NCBI GenBank assembly: GCA_914767715.1
Contig: OU612072.1
Coordinates: 20,088,001-20,152,000, forward strand
Origin: Membranipora membranacea
Taxonomy: Eukaryota; Bryozoa; Gymnolaemata; Cheilostomatida; Membraniporidae
Length of the DNA stretch: 64,000 bases
Direction of reading: 5' to 3'
Below are positions 1 to 11,282 of this stretch, piece by piece (the stretch's first letter is position 1; the number at the start of each line of letters is the position of its first letter). Both the position numbers and the translations under genes were made by a program. Under the pieces are notes generated by a model that saw only the letters and a list, made by a program, of their open reading frames with translations, made no database searches and was not told the DNA's origin.

Positions 1-5
1 CTCAC

Positions 6-156
6 CATTATTTATTACCATAATGTTGAGAGTACAGTTGTCCCTGTAAACTACGTGAGTTCCAACTGCATATTCAGATTTTATTTGAGGAGTTATCTCC
101 ACAAAGAATTTTTCCTCTTCAGATATTACATAGAATGTCATATTACTGTCCTGACA
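6..156 (-). other. Two-cysteine domain of gene A (last one visible)
   Basis: The 3' end of exon 4 encodes about 50 residues beginning CQDSNMTFYVISEEEK and ending DNCTLNIMVINN before a phase-1 GTGAG donor. It aligns with three copies in gene C: C-[QE]-[DN]-x-N-[MI]-T-x-Y-V near the start, AVGxH in the middle and N-C-x-x-x-I-x-V near the end. I do not recognise the domain from any named family. The two conserved cysteines could form a disulfide. Confidence 0.75.
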
Positions 157-3100
157 AAGTGTAGTTGTTGGTGTGGTTGTAGTTGTCGGTTTGGTAGTTT
201 TTGGTGTGGTTGTAGTTGTTGGTTCGGTTGTAGTTGTCGGTTTGGTAGTTGTTGGTGTGGTTGTAGTTTTCTCTTTGGTAGTTGTTGGCGTAGTTGTAGT
301 TGTTGGTTGGGTAGCTGTTGAAGTTGTAGTTGTCAGTTTGGTAGTTGTTGGTTTGGTAGTTGTTGGTGTGGTTGTAGTTGTCGGTTTGGTATATGTTGGT
401 GTGGTTGTAGTTTTCTCTTTGGTAGTTGTTGGCGTGGTTGTAGTTGTTGGTTGGGTAGCTGTTGAAGTTATAGTTGTCAGTTTGGTAGTTGTTGGTTTGG
501 TAGTTGTTTGTGTGGTTGTAGTTGTCGGTTTGGTGGTTGTTGGTGTGGTTGTAGTTTTCTCTTTGGTAGTTGTTGGCGTGGTTGTATTTGTCGGTTTGGT
601 GGTTGTTGGTGTTGTTGTAGTTTTCTCTTTGGTAGTTGTTGGCGTGGTTGTAGTTGTTAGTTGGGTAGCTGTTGAAGTTGTAGTTGTCAGTTTGGTAGTT
701 GTTGGTTTGGTAGTTGTTGGTGTGGTTGTAGTTGTCGGTTTGGTATATGTTGGTGTGGTTGTAGTTTTCTCTTTGGTAGTTGTTGGCGTGGTTGTAGTTG
801 TTGGTTGGGTAGCTGTTGAAGTTATAGTTGTCAGTTTGGTAGTTGTTGGTTTGGTAGTTGTTTGTGTGGTTGTAGTTGTCGGTTTGGTGGTTGTTGGTGT
901 GGTTGTAGTTTTCTCTTTGGTAGTTGTTGGCGTGGTTGTATTTGTCGGTTTGGTGGTTGTTGGCGTGGTTGTAGTTGTCGGTTTGGTGGTTGTTGGTGTG
1001 GTTGTAGTTTTCTCTTTGGTAGTTGTTGGCGTGGTTGTAGTTGTTGGTTGGGTAGCTGTTGAAGTTGTAGTTGTCAGTTTGGTAGTTGTTGGTTTGGTAG
1101 TTGTTGGTGTTGTTGTAGTTGTTGGTTTGGTGGTTGTTGGTGTGGTTGTAGATTTCTCTTTGGTAGTTGTTGGCGTGGTTGTAGTTGTTGGTTGGGTAGC
1201 TGTTGAAGTTGTAGTTGTTGATGTGGTAGTCAGTTTTGGATCTACAAAGTTAAAAAATAATTTTGTGAAGAGATATTTACATCCTTAGGTAATATAGACT
1301 GAATTTTGTGGCCATGAAAGGAAACTATAGTCTTATTATTTATCAGTTATTTCTTCATGTGAGTGAAGGGATGGCACTTTTATCCACGATCAAACAAGAG
1401 TATTATCTATAAAGTGATCTTCCATTCAGACATATGCGCCATGTTAGAATGGGTGACTCTCTACCTGCCAGTAAGTTCAAGTTTGGGCACCCATTCATTA
1501 TATATTTATATATATACCGTACAAACAGGTATTTTCTCTATTAAGCGCTATATCGCTCAAGAATAGGTGCAGTATTAAAATAAAAAAATCTTGTTCCACC
1601 TATTAATTCAACTTGAAATAAGGTACAAAATACTCCTTTTGTAATTCTATGTAGTGTACTCACACATGAACTGCTGGATCTTTTTGTATTGTCCGACGTA
1701 CAGAGAATTTTTAGTGATGAGCAGAGAGGTTGGGCGATACAAACATCCTGAGCAGAGATCCAGGGTGGTCACTCTGTCTGTGTTCAGGTCCACTAACCGG
1801 ATCTTGTTATTGTACTGATCAGCCATGAGTAGTGTCTGATTACCTAAGAACACGAGGTCACATGGGTAGTAGAATAGAGAGTTTAGTAGAGTGCTGTCTG
1901 CGTAGCCTGAGGTCCCTGGTGACCCGGAGATAAGTGTTATCATCTTCTCTCTATATGTGATACGGTAGAGAGCGTGATCCCATGTTGTGACATACAGATC
2001 CCCGTTGTCATCCTGTGTCAGGTGTGTGATAGACTGGAGTCGGTCTGACTTAGCGAAAGTACCGACAGAGGCTGCGCTTACATTGACTGTCCTCACAGCT
2101 TTGTTATAGTAATCAGTGACGAGAAGCTGATCGACATTATTATTGTCTCTTATTACAGACCAGGGATCGGAGAACTGACCGGGGCGACCGTCTGTGTATC
2201 CGCGAGACTGACACTGTCCACTGAAGACGGAGGTGATCCCTGTGACACGGTTAATATCTCTCAGACATTGATTATATCGATCAGCTACAACTACATGCCT
2301 ATCTGTGACCTGTGTGAATCCATAGATATAACCAAACCGAGCCTCAGATCCTTTCCCTTCTCCGTATCCTCTCTCAGCGGTGTTCCCGGCTACGGTCGTA
2401 GATGTTGCACCATCACTGGTCTTCAGTGAGTGCTTGTCAATGTACAGGATGTGACCGGGTTTGAAGAGATCTTTTTCTAGGTGATAAACAGAGTGAGAGG
2501 TGGTGGTGAAGTTTGTAGCTGTAGATCTGTCTAATCTGTAAGATTAATATTGTTATGTAAATGGACGATGTTCGTTAATTTGATCTTATTAACGCAGTAA
2601 TTATTGAACAAAAAAACCACCGATATTGCAAATGCAATATTTCAAATTCATAATTTAAATGCAGTGTATTTTACGTATTGTAAGTGTTCATGTGCTGGTG
2701 GGTGAATCAAATATATCAGAATTATGAATTTTTCCCAAAATTGATTCAAATTGATTCAAATGGATAGTTGTGTTTTCTATCAACCAATTAAATTTAGATG
2801 CAGGTTATGCACCAGAGACCATAATATATAATATTTTACATGCGGCTTTTGTTCACAGTAAATTTTTGTTATTTGGAGTTGTCTCATGTTATACACCATG
2901 AGGAGGCAATACACAAAATTTCAGTTAAGCGACCTAAATTCAAAATCTTGAGTAAAACAGATATTTGCTTCAATTAATCAACAAAAATGTTTGCAATGTA
3001 TAAATTACAAAAAAGTAACAGCTTGTACCAAAATTAATGTGTAATATCACAAATCACAAGAAGGAATGAAACGATCAAATGATTAGTTCACTGTACATTG

Positions 3101-3570
3101 CCTACCCTGAATCTGATATTTTTACTAAAGGATATTCTAGCATAGAGCTCAGAAGGCTTTCAAACCCCTATTTATCACATCGATGGAAATTGACTCACCG
3201 ATCAACTAGACACTGCGTATCCTGATCCATACACCACACAGTATTAAGTGTCACACAACATAACGCCTGTCAAAACGATGATGGTATTAATTAAGTTTGT
3301 TACAACAGAAATTAACAAGGTACTTTAGGTTAGGGGGGGGGGGGGGAGAGACATCTCCCATATAAAGAGAATACTGATCCCCCATTGAGACCCTCTGCTC
3401 ACTCATCATATAAGTAATTATGTCAGGGTTAAAGTATGTCATGCTTGTAATATTATGTACTATAACTACTTCTTTTTTTTCAGGATTATTACATAATATC
3501 AATTTTAAGGCTATAATTGAATTGCAATTCTCATTATACTTACAAGGAAAAGTGCCAGTCTCAGCTCCAT
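6..3570 (-). CDS. Gene A: secreted NHL-repeat protein with long Thr/Pro-rich linker (3' end outside window)
   Basis: Four exons join in phase: 3544-3570 (starts MELRLALFL), 3199-3266 (rest of the signal peptide, ending near VWC), 1664-2535 (NHL propeller) and 6-1241 (Thr-rich linker plus one two-cysteine domain). Acceptors end in AG and donors are GTAAGT, GTGAGT, GTGAGT and GTGAG; intron phases are 0, 2, 1, 1. The order matches gene C exon for exon, so further two-cysteine and HYR-like exons should lie left of position 1. The product should be secreted or cell-surface: hydrophobic N-terminus, beta-propeller, mucin-like stalk. Introns 1242-1663 and 2536-3198 hold no other gene that I can see. 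The large exon has no in-frame ATG before codon 147, which is expected for an internal exon. The family is recognised only at the level of NHL repeats; ligand and role are unknown. Confidence 0.85.
157..1241 (-). repeat. Coding minisatellite: Thr/Pro-rich mucin-like linker of gene A
   Basis: On the minus strand this part of exon 4 reads as about 360 residues built from PTTTTTPTTTK-like steps with inserted KEK, KL, STATQ and KP variants. It has no stop in the coding frame. A higher-order repeat of 354 bp (118 codons) is visible: the marker 'atatgttggt' occurs at 391 and 745 and 'gttgaagtta' at 461 and 815, both 354 bp apart. Such Thr-rich stretches are usually O-glycosylated stalks. Gene C has only about 22 residues here, so the linker expanded in copy A or contracted in copy C. 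The long plus-strand Val-rich open frame over this region is only the complement. Confidence 0.9.
1664..2535 (-). CDS. Gene A exon 3: NHL-type beta-propeller exon
   Basis: This 872-nt exon enters in phase 2 and leaves in phase 1. It encodes about 290 residues that can be read as four or five NHL-like blades: GSEARFGYIYGF followed by VVVADRYNQCLRDIN; GRPGQFSDPWSV followed by LLVTDYYNKAVRTVNV; DNGDLYVTTWDHALYRI; and LNSLFYYPCDLVFLGNQ followed by MADQYNNKIRLVDL. The VADxYN / LVxx pattern is typical of NHL blades. The exon is open throughout and is 3 nt shorter than its counterpart in gene C (FTTTSH versus FTTTTSN near the start). NHL propellers bind proteins or RNA; with a signal peptide upstream an extracellular protein-binding role is more likely, but this is inference. 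Confidence 0.88.
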
Positions 3571-4528
3571 GATTTTCAACAGGCCGAATATGCTACACCT
3601 CTATTCTCTCCTCAGTACGGTAAGTGAATGAACTGGCAGTGAACATAAGCCCGCTGCGGAGGTATTTAGCTAGCGGCAACTAATATTTAACAAGTTATCT
3701 TTTATGTGTGTCAAACTTCAGATAAGAGAGCCGAGTAAACCTTTCTCTGCCTGGTACTAAATACTGTTGACGTAGAAATCTCTTATCAGTGTAAACATTT
3801 AAAGGTAGCTATATCGGACAAAATCGTGTGTCCTGTTTTAACAAAGTCCCCAATATTGAACCAGGGTACTGCTGTGTGCGTCAGAGACCTGATTAGAAGG
3901 ACAGGTGAAACTTTCAGTGCTCAGTACTCAATCATGCTAATACAATGATTCGTATATCACTGTAAATGTTACAGGAGGCAACAAATTTAAATTCTATGAA
4001 AGAAAATGTAAATGCTGGCATGCCTACCTGAGTTTCACCTGATGAGGTCCAATATTTAGTCTGAGTCTGTAGCATCAATTGAGCTAAAATGATAATAAGG
4101 AATGACAACTCTTTGTTTGTCATCAATATCTCTCTAATGACACACAATTATTCCGGTGTTATTAATGGTGTAACAATTGTACCTGTACCTGTAATTTTTG
4201 ATGAGGTTTATCAAGGGGCCTGATGCTGGTTTGATCAACTGAGCTACAATGATATTAACGAATGATGACAGCACACAAATCTTGCGTGTATCAATTTTAG
4301 CCAATTTATTATTAGCTATTTTTTATTCAATTGCATTGCATGGATCCCATGACATCAAACTATCTCAACCTTACATACTAGCGGTAAGATTTTTGTAGTG
4401 TCTAAGTTCTATCCTTAAACTGCTGTAAATACCTAATGCCGTTATCTTGTAGAAACAATTAATGGTGCTGGGAGGGCATGGCCGTCACGTCCAACTTTGA
4501 ATTGATTTGTTACCAAAAAAAATGCGTA
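3571..4528. promoter_or_regulatory. Upstream region of gene A, conserved in gene C
   Basis: The sequence upstream of the gene A start codon is clearly alignable with 40588-41390 upstream of gene C, including a GATAAGAG...CTCTTATC pair at 3721-3787 (40764-40830 in C) about 150-240 bp before the ATG. That this is the promoter is inferred from position; I see no decisive TATA box. The 4140-4528 part includes a stretch missing from C (about 4310-4400) and then sequence shared with C on both sides of its 2.1-kb insertion. Confidence 0.45.
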
Positions 4529-5039
4529 TAGACAGTTTTCTGAGCTCTTATTTATGCCTCAATTCGGAGTTGTCCTCTCTCCAGTTTGGTACTTTTAACC
4601 CACGCCGCATAGGAAAAACCTGCTGAAAGAGGGTTATCTTGAAAACCGCTTATGTTAGGATAAAAATAATTTTTTATTCAGAGTCTGCACCATTGAAAAC
4701 CCTGTGACACAGGGTTTCCAAATCATTGGAGGCTTGAATGTTGATTTATCTTAATTTTAGTGATGAAACTCCTGAAAAATTCTGCCAAATTGTCCGCAAA
4801 ACAGGCAGAAACTGCTATAATCGACTATCCTAATACTAAATTTATTTCCCAAACTATGCCCATGTGAGTTTTCAATGTTGCAGACTCTGAATCAAAAATA
4901 ATTTTATCCTATTAAAAGCGGTTTTAAAGATAACCCTCTTTTCAGCACGTTTTTCCTATGCGGCATGGGTTAAAAGTACCAAACTGGAGAGAGGACAACT
5001 CCGAATTGAGGCCTAAATCAGAGCTCAGAAAACTGTCTA
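4529..5039. mobile_element. Foldback element with ~172-bp inverted arms
   Basis: The left arm 4529-4700 (starting TAGACAGTTTTCTGAG) and right arm 4868-5039 (ending CTCAGAAAACTGTCTA) are imperfect inverted repeats around a ~167-bp spacer. Removing 4529-5039 leaves GCGTATTGG, exactly what is found at the matching place in the duplicated segment (43595-43603). This is therefore a true insertion, with at most a 2-bp (AT or TA) target duplication. No transposase frame is present, so it is a non-autonomous MITE-like element. Confidence 0.85.
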
Positions 5040-7107
5040 TTGGAAGGCAGACTCTCATAATTACTTTGTATTTACACAATTACTATCCTATCTCGATCCA
5101 TAGCACCATGAAGAGTGAAGGAAAGAATGCATGTGTGCATTGCATTGTGGGATACATAATAATTTAGTTATCACTATTTTGTCAGCCAAAAAGCAAAATG
5201 ATAGAAGAAAGGAATACCAAAGTTGTGTCTTCTCCCACTAGCAATGGTAAGCCTTATATCCATCCTTACCCAACGGCAGTCAATATTTGGAGGACTTGAA
5301 TAAATACAGACGATGCTGGGGACTCAAGAACTAACACAGAAACTCTCCTCAATAATACCCATGATATTCATAAACTGATTGCCTTGGTCTGAAGCAGGAC
5401 ATCTGACCATTCATTGCATCAAGACAAAGGGTAGGTGTATGAAGCTAAATATGCAGCCTGTTAACATATTTTGATCTGTTCCTGCAATACGCTAACGCTA
5501 AGTGATTGCTTAGAATTATCAATTTTATAGAGCAGTCTACACAGCTTTGCTATTAATTCAAAGTCATGCTTAACAAAGTTTGTATCTCTTATCAATCAAG
5601 TTTCAAAGAAGCAAAATTGGACCGACTCATGTTCCTCGTCACTAACTAAATTCCTTATATAGCTTCAAAACTGCATGGTGCCTAAAGTATGTGATAAGAG
5701 CACCAAGTTTGCTTTTTACTGCTTGGCACTGAACCCTGCTAATAAATGTGAATGTAGGCAGATAATTCCATTTTTTGCTATCTTTGTCCCATATTCGACC
5801 CACTAGGGGCCGAATATCCAAACAGAACAGACACCTCTCTTTTACTCATTATCGCTCATGTTTATTTTGTATGGAGTTAACTTCTTCCTGTCAAGGAAGA
5901 AGGTAACTCCATACAAAAAACTGTTTTGTTTATCCAATAAAATTTATCCACAACATTTGTTTTTAGAAGTTTGTTACAAGTAGGTATTAGTTCAATTTAC
6001 TAATGACTCATAGTTGAGATGCCTTTTCGACATTAAATTCAATTGGTATTCTTGAATAATAAACTAAGTTAAATACCAGAAAGGTAATCTATACCATACC
6101 AGAAAGAACATGCTCCAAGGGATCTCCCACCAGAACTTATCAGCCTTGATGTTCCCCCGGTCTTATATGCATCGGAGGTCATCACTGTTGATAGGCATGG
6201 CCAAAAAAGATGGAGATTGCATTTGCCAATCGATAACTTTAAATTTGAAAATAAAAATGCAAATAAACTGACTTCCTCTTGAAAAAATGGCGATTGGATT
6301 TTGATTTTCGTCTGAAAAAAAAATTTAATTATACATTGATATATCACAGCGATTGAACCTCCCAAAAAGGTAGAGATGGGATGTCTGATAGCTGACAGTA
6401 ATTTAATTACGCCCAATACACAACAGATTTCCTCAAAAGATAAACTGAGACTGGTCTCTGATCTGAAGTGGTTGACACTGTCTGTTATCACTTGCTCCCA
6501 TCTTCATGGTTTTATTCTCTCTATCCGAAATCTCCTGAGCCTGAACTTGTGATCTCACAGCTTCTGCTCCTCCTTCTCCTTGACTCTCCTGAGTCATCCA
6601 AGTAAGCTGTGAAGTTATCTCACACGTTTTCATGAAATCATTTTTATAAGTTCCTAATGTACACAAAATACCTGTCCTAAAGTGTCCTACCATGTCATCC
6701 AATGTAACTATGGTGGGCAGTGCTTTGATGTATGAAAATAATAGAGCAAAAGGTGTAATTTCTGTACCAAGTATATTGTACCCAAGAACGCATTGATATG
6801 GACAATATCACCAAGTGCGCCGGTTGAAATCCAAATCCCTCAGAATGGTGGCCATCAATGCACCCAACCCTTTAACGTCCTTTGACATGCTACTATCCGG
6901 TTTCTTTATATCTCTGCGCCACTGCATTAATCTTCGTAGAGACTGTTTCAGATCACAGTCTATCCTTATTTTCTATTATTGTATATATGTACACTACAAA
7001 TAGATTTTTATGCAACAGTTTTAGACATGAGGATTTTCATGAACAAATTTTACTACAGGCAAGCCAGTTTTTTATTTCTCAATTGCCCCTTGTGATAATA
7101 AAGGTCT
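5040..7107. repeat. Interspersed repeat unit, copy of 43600-45710
   Basis: This ~2-kb stretch aligns with 43600-45710. Parts of it recur in reverse orientation at about 28700-29530 and 30180-30760. Landmarks are GCATTGTGGGATA at 5142, AGCAATGGTAAGCC near 5240, TCTCTTATCAATCAAG near 5588, GTGATAAGAGCACC near 5690 and AACCCTGCTAA near 5732. A 46-bp hairpin (GTATGGAGTT... / ...AACTCCATAC, 5868-5914) lies inside. The minus-strand reading frame that is long at 44982-45539 is broken here into pieces (6433-6702 and others). Confidence 0.7.
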
Positions 7108-7270
7108 GTACATACATACATACGTACATACATACATACGTACGTACATACGTGACTACGTACATTCGTATGCGCGCACCCACAGATGCACGCACGCACG
7201 CACGCACACATGCAAGCACCCACACACGCATACACACTAGACATACACATATATACAGACGCATACATAC
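7108..7270. repeat. Interrupted ACAT/ACGT microsatellite
   Basis: Runs of tetranucleotide CATA/CGTA with CACG interruptions. It lies at the same relative place as the much longer pure ACAT array at 45811-46140, at the edge of the duplicated segment. The short Cys/Val/Tyr-rich or Thr/His-rich frames crossing it are simple-sequence artefacts. Confidence 0.9.
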
Positions 7271-8190
7271 TTACTTTTATTATGGTAAATTATAAAGGTC
7301 CTAACATGGTTGACATGCAAAAAGCGGCATTTTGCAGCTAATTTGCAAGTAATTTAGACAAATCGTCTTCCAAACAAGGAATTATTTGCCACTATGAGTG
7401 AGATAGCTAGATAGCTAGGCAAGCAAATTAGTACACGGACGATTGATTCCAACATTCAATCATCTGGAGGACATACTATTTTGTAAAAATCAACTAAAGT
7501 AAGTAAGTTTTTGGTTCACCAGACCCTATCAATCTGAAGATATTGCAAGTGGTGTCCTTTTTTCTCAAGGTTACTCATCTCACCCAAAAACATGTTCAGC
7601 TGTTCTAATAGTGCCCTCTAAACCTTTTTCGAGGAGCACAGAAGGGCATTGAAATTTAAGGGAGAAAGGTTTTTTAAAATTATCAAAATTCATATTGAGT
7701 TTTGTTGTTTAAACATGTTGAACTGTAACTTTTGGACTGAAAATTGATGGTGCAAGGGGTGACCGCTGACTTAGGTACAGTCGGGTTAGGAGCCATTTGG
7801 GGCAAATCGTGGCCTGGCTAATTATTTTAAAACAACCCCAACCATTGGACGGATTGGAATAGAAAACAAAGTTCCTGCGCGTTGCATTGTGGGATATTCA
7901 TTCACTTATCTAAGAATATTTGGTAGCCTAAAATCTATTTGATCTAAAATGAGGAAAAGGAAAAACATATATAATTCTCTCCAAATAAAGAAGAAGGTTT
8001 TGATTGTCTGTGCCTCCGGTGAATGTAATTAATACAGCAGGCTGTGAAATTCAATCCAATTGCAAATGGGTGTCCAAAGCATTGCGCAGCATTGTCCCTC
8101 AGATAAAAGCGTTTTATTAAGATATTTTATCAATTGAATGATTTGTCCTACACATCGTAGCAAAAGCCTAAGCGAACCAAGCTGTCAAGT
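7271..8190. other. Intergenic sequence with no recognised gene
   Basis: AT-rich, stop-rich in all frames. The only landmark is another GCATTGTGGGATA motif at 7884-7896, which marks an edge of the repeat family found in the neighbouring stretches. Confidence 0.5.
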
Positions 8191-9080
8191 TTCAGGAAAA
8201 TTAGAAAGTTCAGTATCTACATTGCATTGTGGGATATCATATTACCGCAGGACTATAATATATGGTGTCAGGAGGTGCAAATGACTGTTGTTTTTTTATA
8301 TTTTCTACTTCAAATAGGAAGGGAATCGATAATTAGTCTGACTCAACAAAGCCTGATACACAAAACCACAATGACTGCCAGCAGAACCGGAATTAAACAA
8401 AGTCCAATGTACTGCAATATTTGAACCACAGCAGCAACCTGATGAACCAATGACTAAAGATTTTGAATATCAAAACAAGAAGCCTAGCCTAAAATATTAT
8501 AGAGTTGTATGAGAGGCAAAAAACTCAATTCATATCAAAGACAGATATTGAGATTAATTATAATGATGCAATGAAATTTAGTAAGGAAATACCTTGATAC
8601 CTCACTTATAAGGCACCAGTGCACCCTTACTCCTCCGCTTTGTTCTTAGTTCTTCTCAGTACTAATTGGAGACACATGCTAAGCGGGCGAATGATGTACT
8701 GGATTATTAGGAACCCACCCACATCATTTAATAATGAAGTTATAAACCATGATTTTGATTTATTTTAAAATTTATATCAGGCCTCCCCCTTCAATGCTAT
8801 TTTGAGTGGTCCCAGTTTCTCTCACCTGAGTGTATTAACATTTTGTATTCTGGCGATTGCTCTGTGTTTGTTATGTGCATCAAATCTCTGATAAGGGAGG
8901 GGAAATATTCATTTCACTGTTTTGTATCCCTAGACTGTTGCCATGTGTTTCTCTTACCAACGGACAAATCATAGAGGTGCAATGGGCAAATTATTGCTGT
9001 TTGCTTTACCAAAGTTACTTCTCGGTAATGGGAACTGTCGAAAACACCATAGTTCCTACGATAATATGATGCTAAATAAA
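8191..9080. repeat. Interspersed repeat copy (GCATTGTGGGATA family)
   Basis: Begins near GCATTGTGGGATA (8224-8236). It shares long similar stretches with about 27950-28430 (ATTAGTCTGACTCAACAA) and 34140-34260 (AAGCCTAGCCTAAA). The part after 8760 resembles 43200-43390 and includes an inverted GATAAGG/CTCTTACC pair at 8890-8958. It appears non-coding. Confidence 0.6.
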
Positions 9081-9099
9081 AACAGACTGTTCATAACTG

Positions 9100-9280
9100 C
9101 ATCATAAGGAGCTTTGATTGCGCAAATAATCATATCCTTTGTCATCAAGCAAGAGGTACTGGGTTCATTCCCCGTTCTCTTCTCGAGGGAGTTACCCTGG
9201 CTTTCCCTACCCACATAGCACATAACCCGAATTCAAATTCAGCCAACAACTCTCACACATCACACACATCTCAAACTCTC
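9100..9280 (+). mobile_element. Possible tRNA-derived SINE fragment
   Basis: Contains GGTACTGGGTTCATTCCCCG near 9150, a recognisable but imperfect RNA polymerase III B box (GGTTCNANNCC), followed by an A/C-rich tail. No clear A box or target duplication is visible, so this is a weak call. Confidence 0.35.
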
Positions 9281-9961
9281 ATTATTGGCAAAACCGACAA
9301 TGGGGGTGTGTATATTATCAGTATTAATACAAACTGTCCAGGGTCTTTGGGAATTAGGGGTATCAATCACCTGTTCTCTGGTGACTGCGGATTCATTCGA
9401 ATACCCTAACCCCAAATAAGACAAGACAAATGCATCGTTTTCAAAAGAGAATGAACAAACAGAGATAAATACAGGAAAGTCTGGTTGGTGTACCACCGTC
9501 ATATCAGCATCAATAGGCATCTTCGGGAGGAATGGGGCGAATTTGATCACTACTTCGATGTCTGACATATCGCAAAAGGTAACTAAGGATAATGGAGGAA
9601 TATTTTTATGACATGGCGAAACCCCTACGGTACTATGTTCATCGTGCTATGGGGGCCTCATCCAGAAGCAGTTCAAATATATGAAAATATTTCTCATTGA
9701 AACTGCAGGGGAGCTATCACAGTCACTCTAATAGCTGTTGATGATACTGTCAACAAAGCTCTCAGCATACCAGGAGAAAAAACCCACCAATGAAGATTAT
9801 ATACAAAAGAGCCAAAGCCCAAAATTCTAAACCGATCGCTTTCAAAATCATGCTGATGATGGAGGGCAAAATAGGCGGGCCTTTCTTTCTATGCTCTCAG
9901 CATACACTGCTTAAGACTAAGAGCGATTTGTGCTATAATGTCTCTACTAATTGTATTTCAG
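9281..9961. other. Intergenic sequence; one unrecognised short minus-strand frame
   Basis: A 102-codon minus-strand open frame at 9260-9568 (starts MSDIEVVIKFAPFLP) has plausible composition, but it has no recognised domain and no clear splice context. I do not claim it as a gene. Confidence 0.3.
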
Positions 9962-10079
9962 GAGTTACTAAAAAGACAACCAAGCTGGCCCAGTCGAAGA
10001 CTGGAAACAAACAGGTCGGCAAACGGGCCCCTGCTATCTCCAATCATCTATACCATACTGTTGGGAACTCGGAGCCGAA
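9962..10079 (+). CDS. Candidate orphan exon, plus strand, unrecognised
   Basis: A 118-nt stretch bounded by a good acceptor (TTGTATTTCAG) and a consensus donor (GTAAGT) reads as a basic peptide, GVTKKTTKLAQSKTGN... to ...HTVGNSEP, entering in phase 1 and leaving in phase 2. I do not recognise the peptide and find no partner exons nearby. It may be a real exon of an undetected plus-strand gene, a relic, or chance. Confidence 0.3.
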
Positions 10080-10363
10080 GTAAGTACTCAGGCAAGATAT
10101 GTGGCTCTCCTGCATGAACCACATATGAAATGTCCATGAAAAGGACAGCGACGAGTTTCCTTCCTGCACCCATGGACCTCTCATAAACAAGACTGACAAA
10201 CAGGGAGTAGAATATGAGAGAGATTGGCTTATTCCAGGTAAAACAAAACTGTTGGAACAGATCTGTTTTAAACCCCATTGATCTCTTTTGTAATTTTAAT
10301 TTGCCATGAACAGAATCAATTTCGAGCATCCTGTTTACAATGCACTCCACCCACTGATAGCGA

Positions 10364-10448
10364 CATCCAGAGAGGGAGAGGGAGAGAGATGGAGAGAGAG
10401 GGAGGGAGAGAGAGAGGGAAGGAGGGAGGGAGGGAGAGAGGGAGGGAG
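10364..10448 (+). repeat. GA-rich simple repeat
   Basis: Purine-only run of GAGAGGGA/GGGAGGGA units. Long frames on either strand across it (Arg/Gly/Glu-rich or Ser/Leu/Pro-rich) are artefacts. The minus-strand continuation reading WVECIVNRMLEIDSVHGKL, at about 10240-10357, follows a possible TATCAG acceptor, but I do not recognise it. Confidence 0.85.
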
Positions 10449-10642
10449 CGTGCGCCTGCGACAACTTACTAGAAAAACTTTCATGAAAATTTAGCGTACA
10501 AATTAAACGAAGTTCATTCATAAGGAAGGCCAGATAATCATTTGGTAACCCCCTTCTTAAAAAATACCTCCTTCCATAGGTATGCAATCCGTATATAATT
10601 ACAAGATTCTGATCAGCGAATGATGCTAAAACTTTTATGTTT

Positions 10643-11282
10643 TTAAAGACTTAGATTGAGGCTGCTCTTTTGTATGACATCTTATTCTCCATATTTTATT
10701 CTATCATGTGAGTGAGTGAGTCAAACTTCCAAGGCGTTGGCAATTTATCGGCAGTAAGAATCAGCTCGCAATCCCTATGGTACGTCACAACCGTCATACT
10801 TATTACGATACACTAATAAATATGTTGATGATCAAAATGTTCAGATCTGTAACGCTCTCGTACCCAGGTCCAAATGGCTTTGCAGGCAACGCCGCCAACA
10901 CTGAGCTGTATTGTCTACATGCTCACCTAGTTGGTCCAAGTGGCGGATGGTAGCGTCGTTGCCTATAGGTATGTTGACCCTGGGTTCGATTCCCACCCAG
11001 GTCTGAACTTTGACCATCATCTTATCTGTGTGATTATTAGTGTATTAACTCATAATAAGTATGACCACATACGAAACACATGTCTAAGGTTGTGACATAC
11101 CCCAGGGGAAACATCCACTTATTCCCAATGCCGATTGAAGGCAATCACCCTGGAAGTTTGAGAGGCCATAACTTCCTCAATATTTGGATTCTAAAGCTGA
11201 AAATCGCTCACATGATAGAATAAAATATGGAGAATAAGATTTGATACAAAAGAGCAGCCTCAAACTAATTCTTTAAGTCATA
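10643..11282. mobile_element. Large palindromic foldback element with tRNA-like centre
   Basis: The two halves are imperfect inverted copies over almost their whole length. GAGGCTGCTCTTTTGTAT and TATTTTATTCTATCATGTGAG at 10659-10713 are answered by CTCACATGATAGAATAAAATA and ATACAAAAGAGCAGCCTC at 11208-11273. GTCATACTTATTA and TTCAGATCTG on the left are answered near 11030-11070 and 11000. The centre holds ACCCAGGT...GGCAACGCCGCCA against TGGCGGATGGTAGCG...CCCTGGGT, and GGGTTCGATTCCC, a good polymerase III B box. It contains no open frame. Call: a foldback/MITE element whose core derives from a tRNA-like sequence. Confidence 0.8.

Noticed and set aside
173-1288. 371-codon plus-strand Val-rich open frame
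   Set aside because: It is the complement of the Thr-rich coding repeat of gene A; the minus-strand reading has splice sites and a matching paralogue.
10048-10587. 179-codon minus-strand frame and overlapping plus-strand Arg/Gly/Glu frames
   Set aside because: Most of the length comes from the GA-rich tract; the remaining part has no recognised domain and no convincing exon partners.
10910-11005. tRNA gene at the GGGTTCGATTCCC box
   Set aside because: The sequence is the centre of a 640-bp palindrome and gives no cloverleaf with a plausible anticodon arm.
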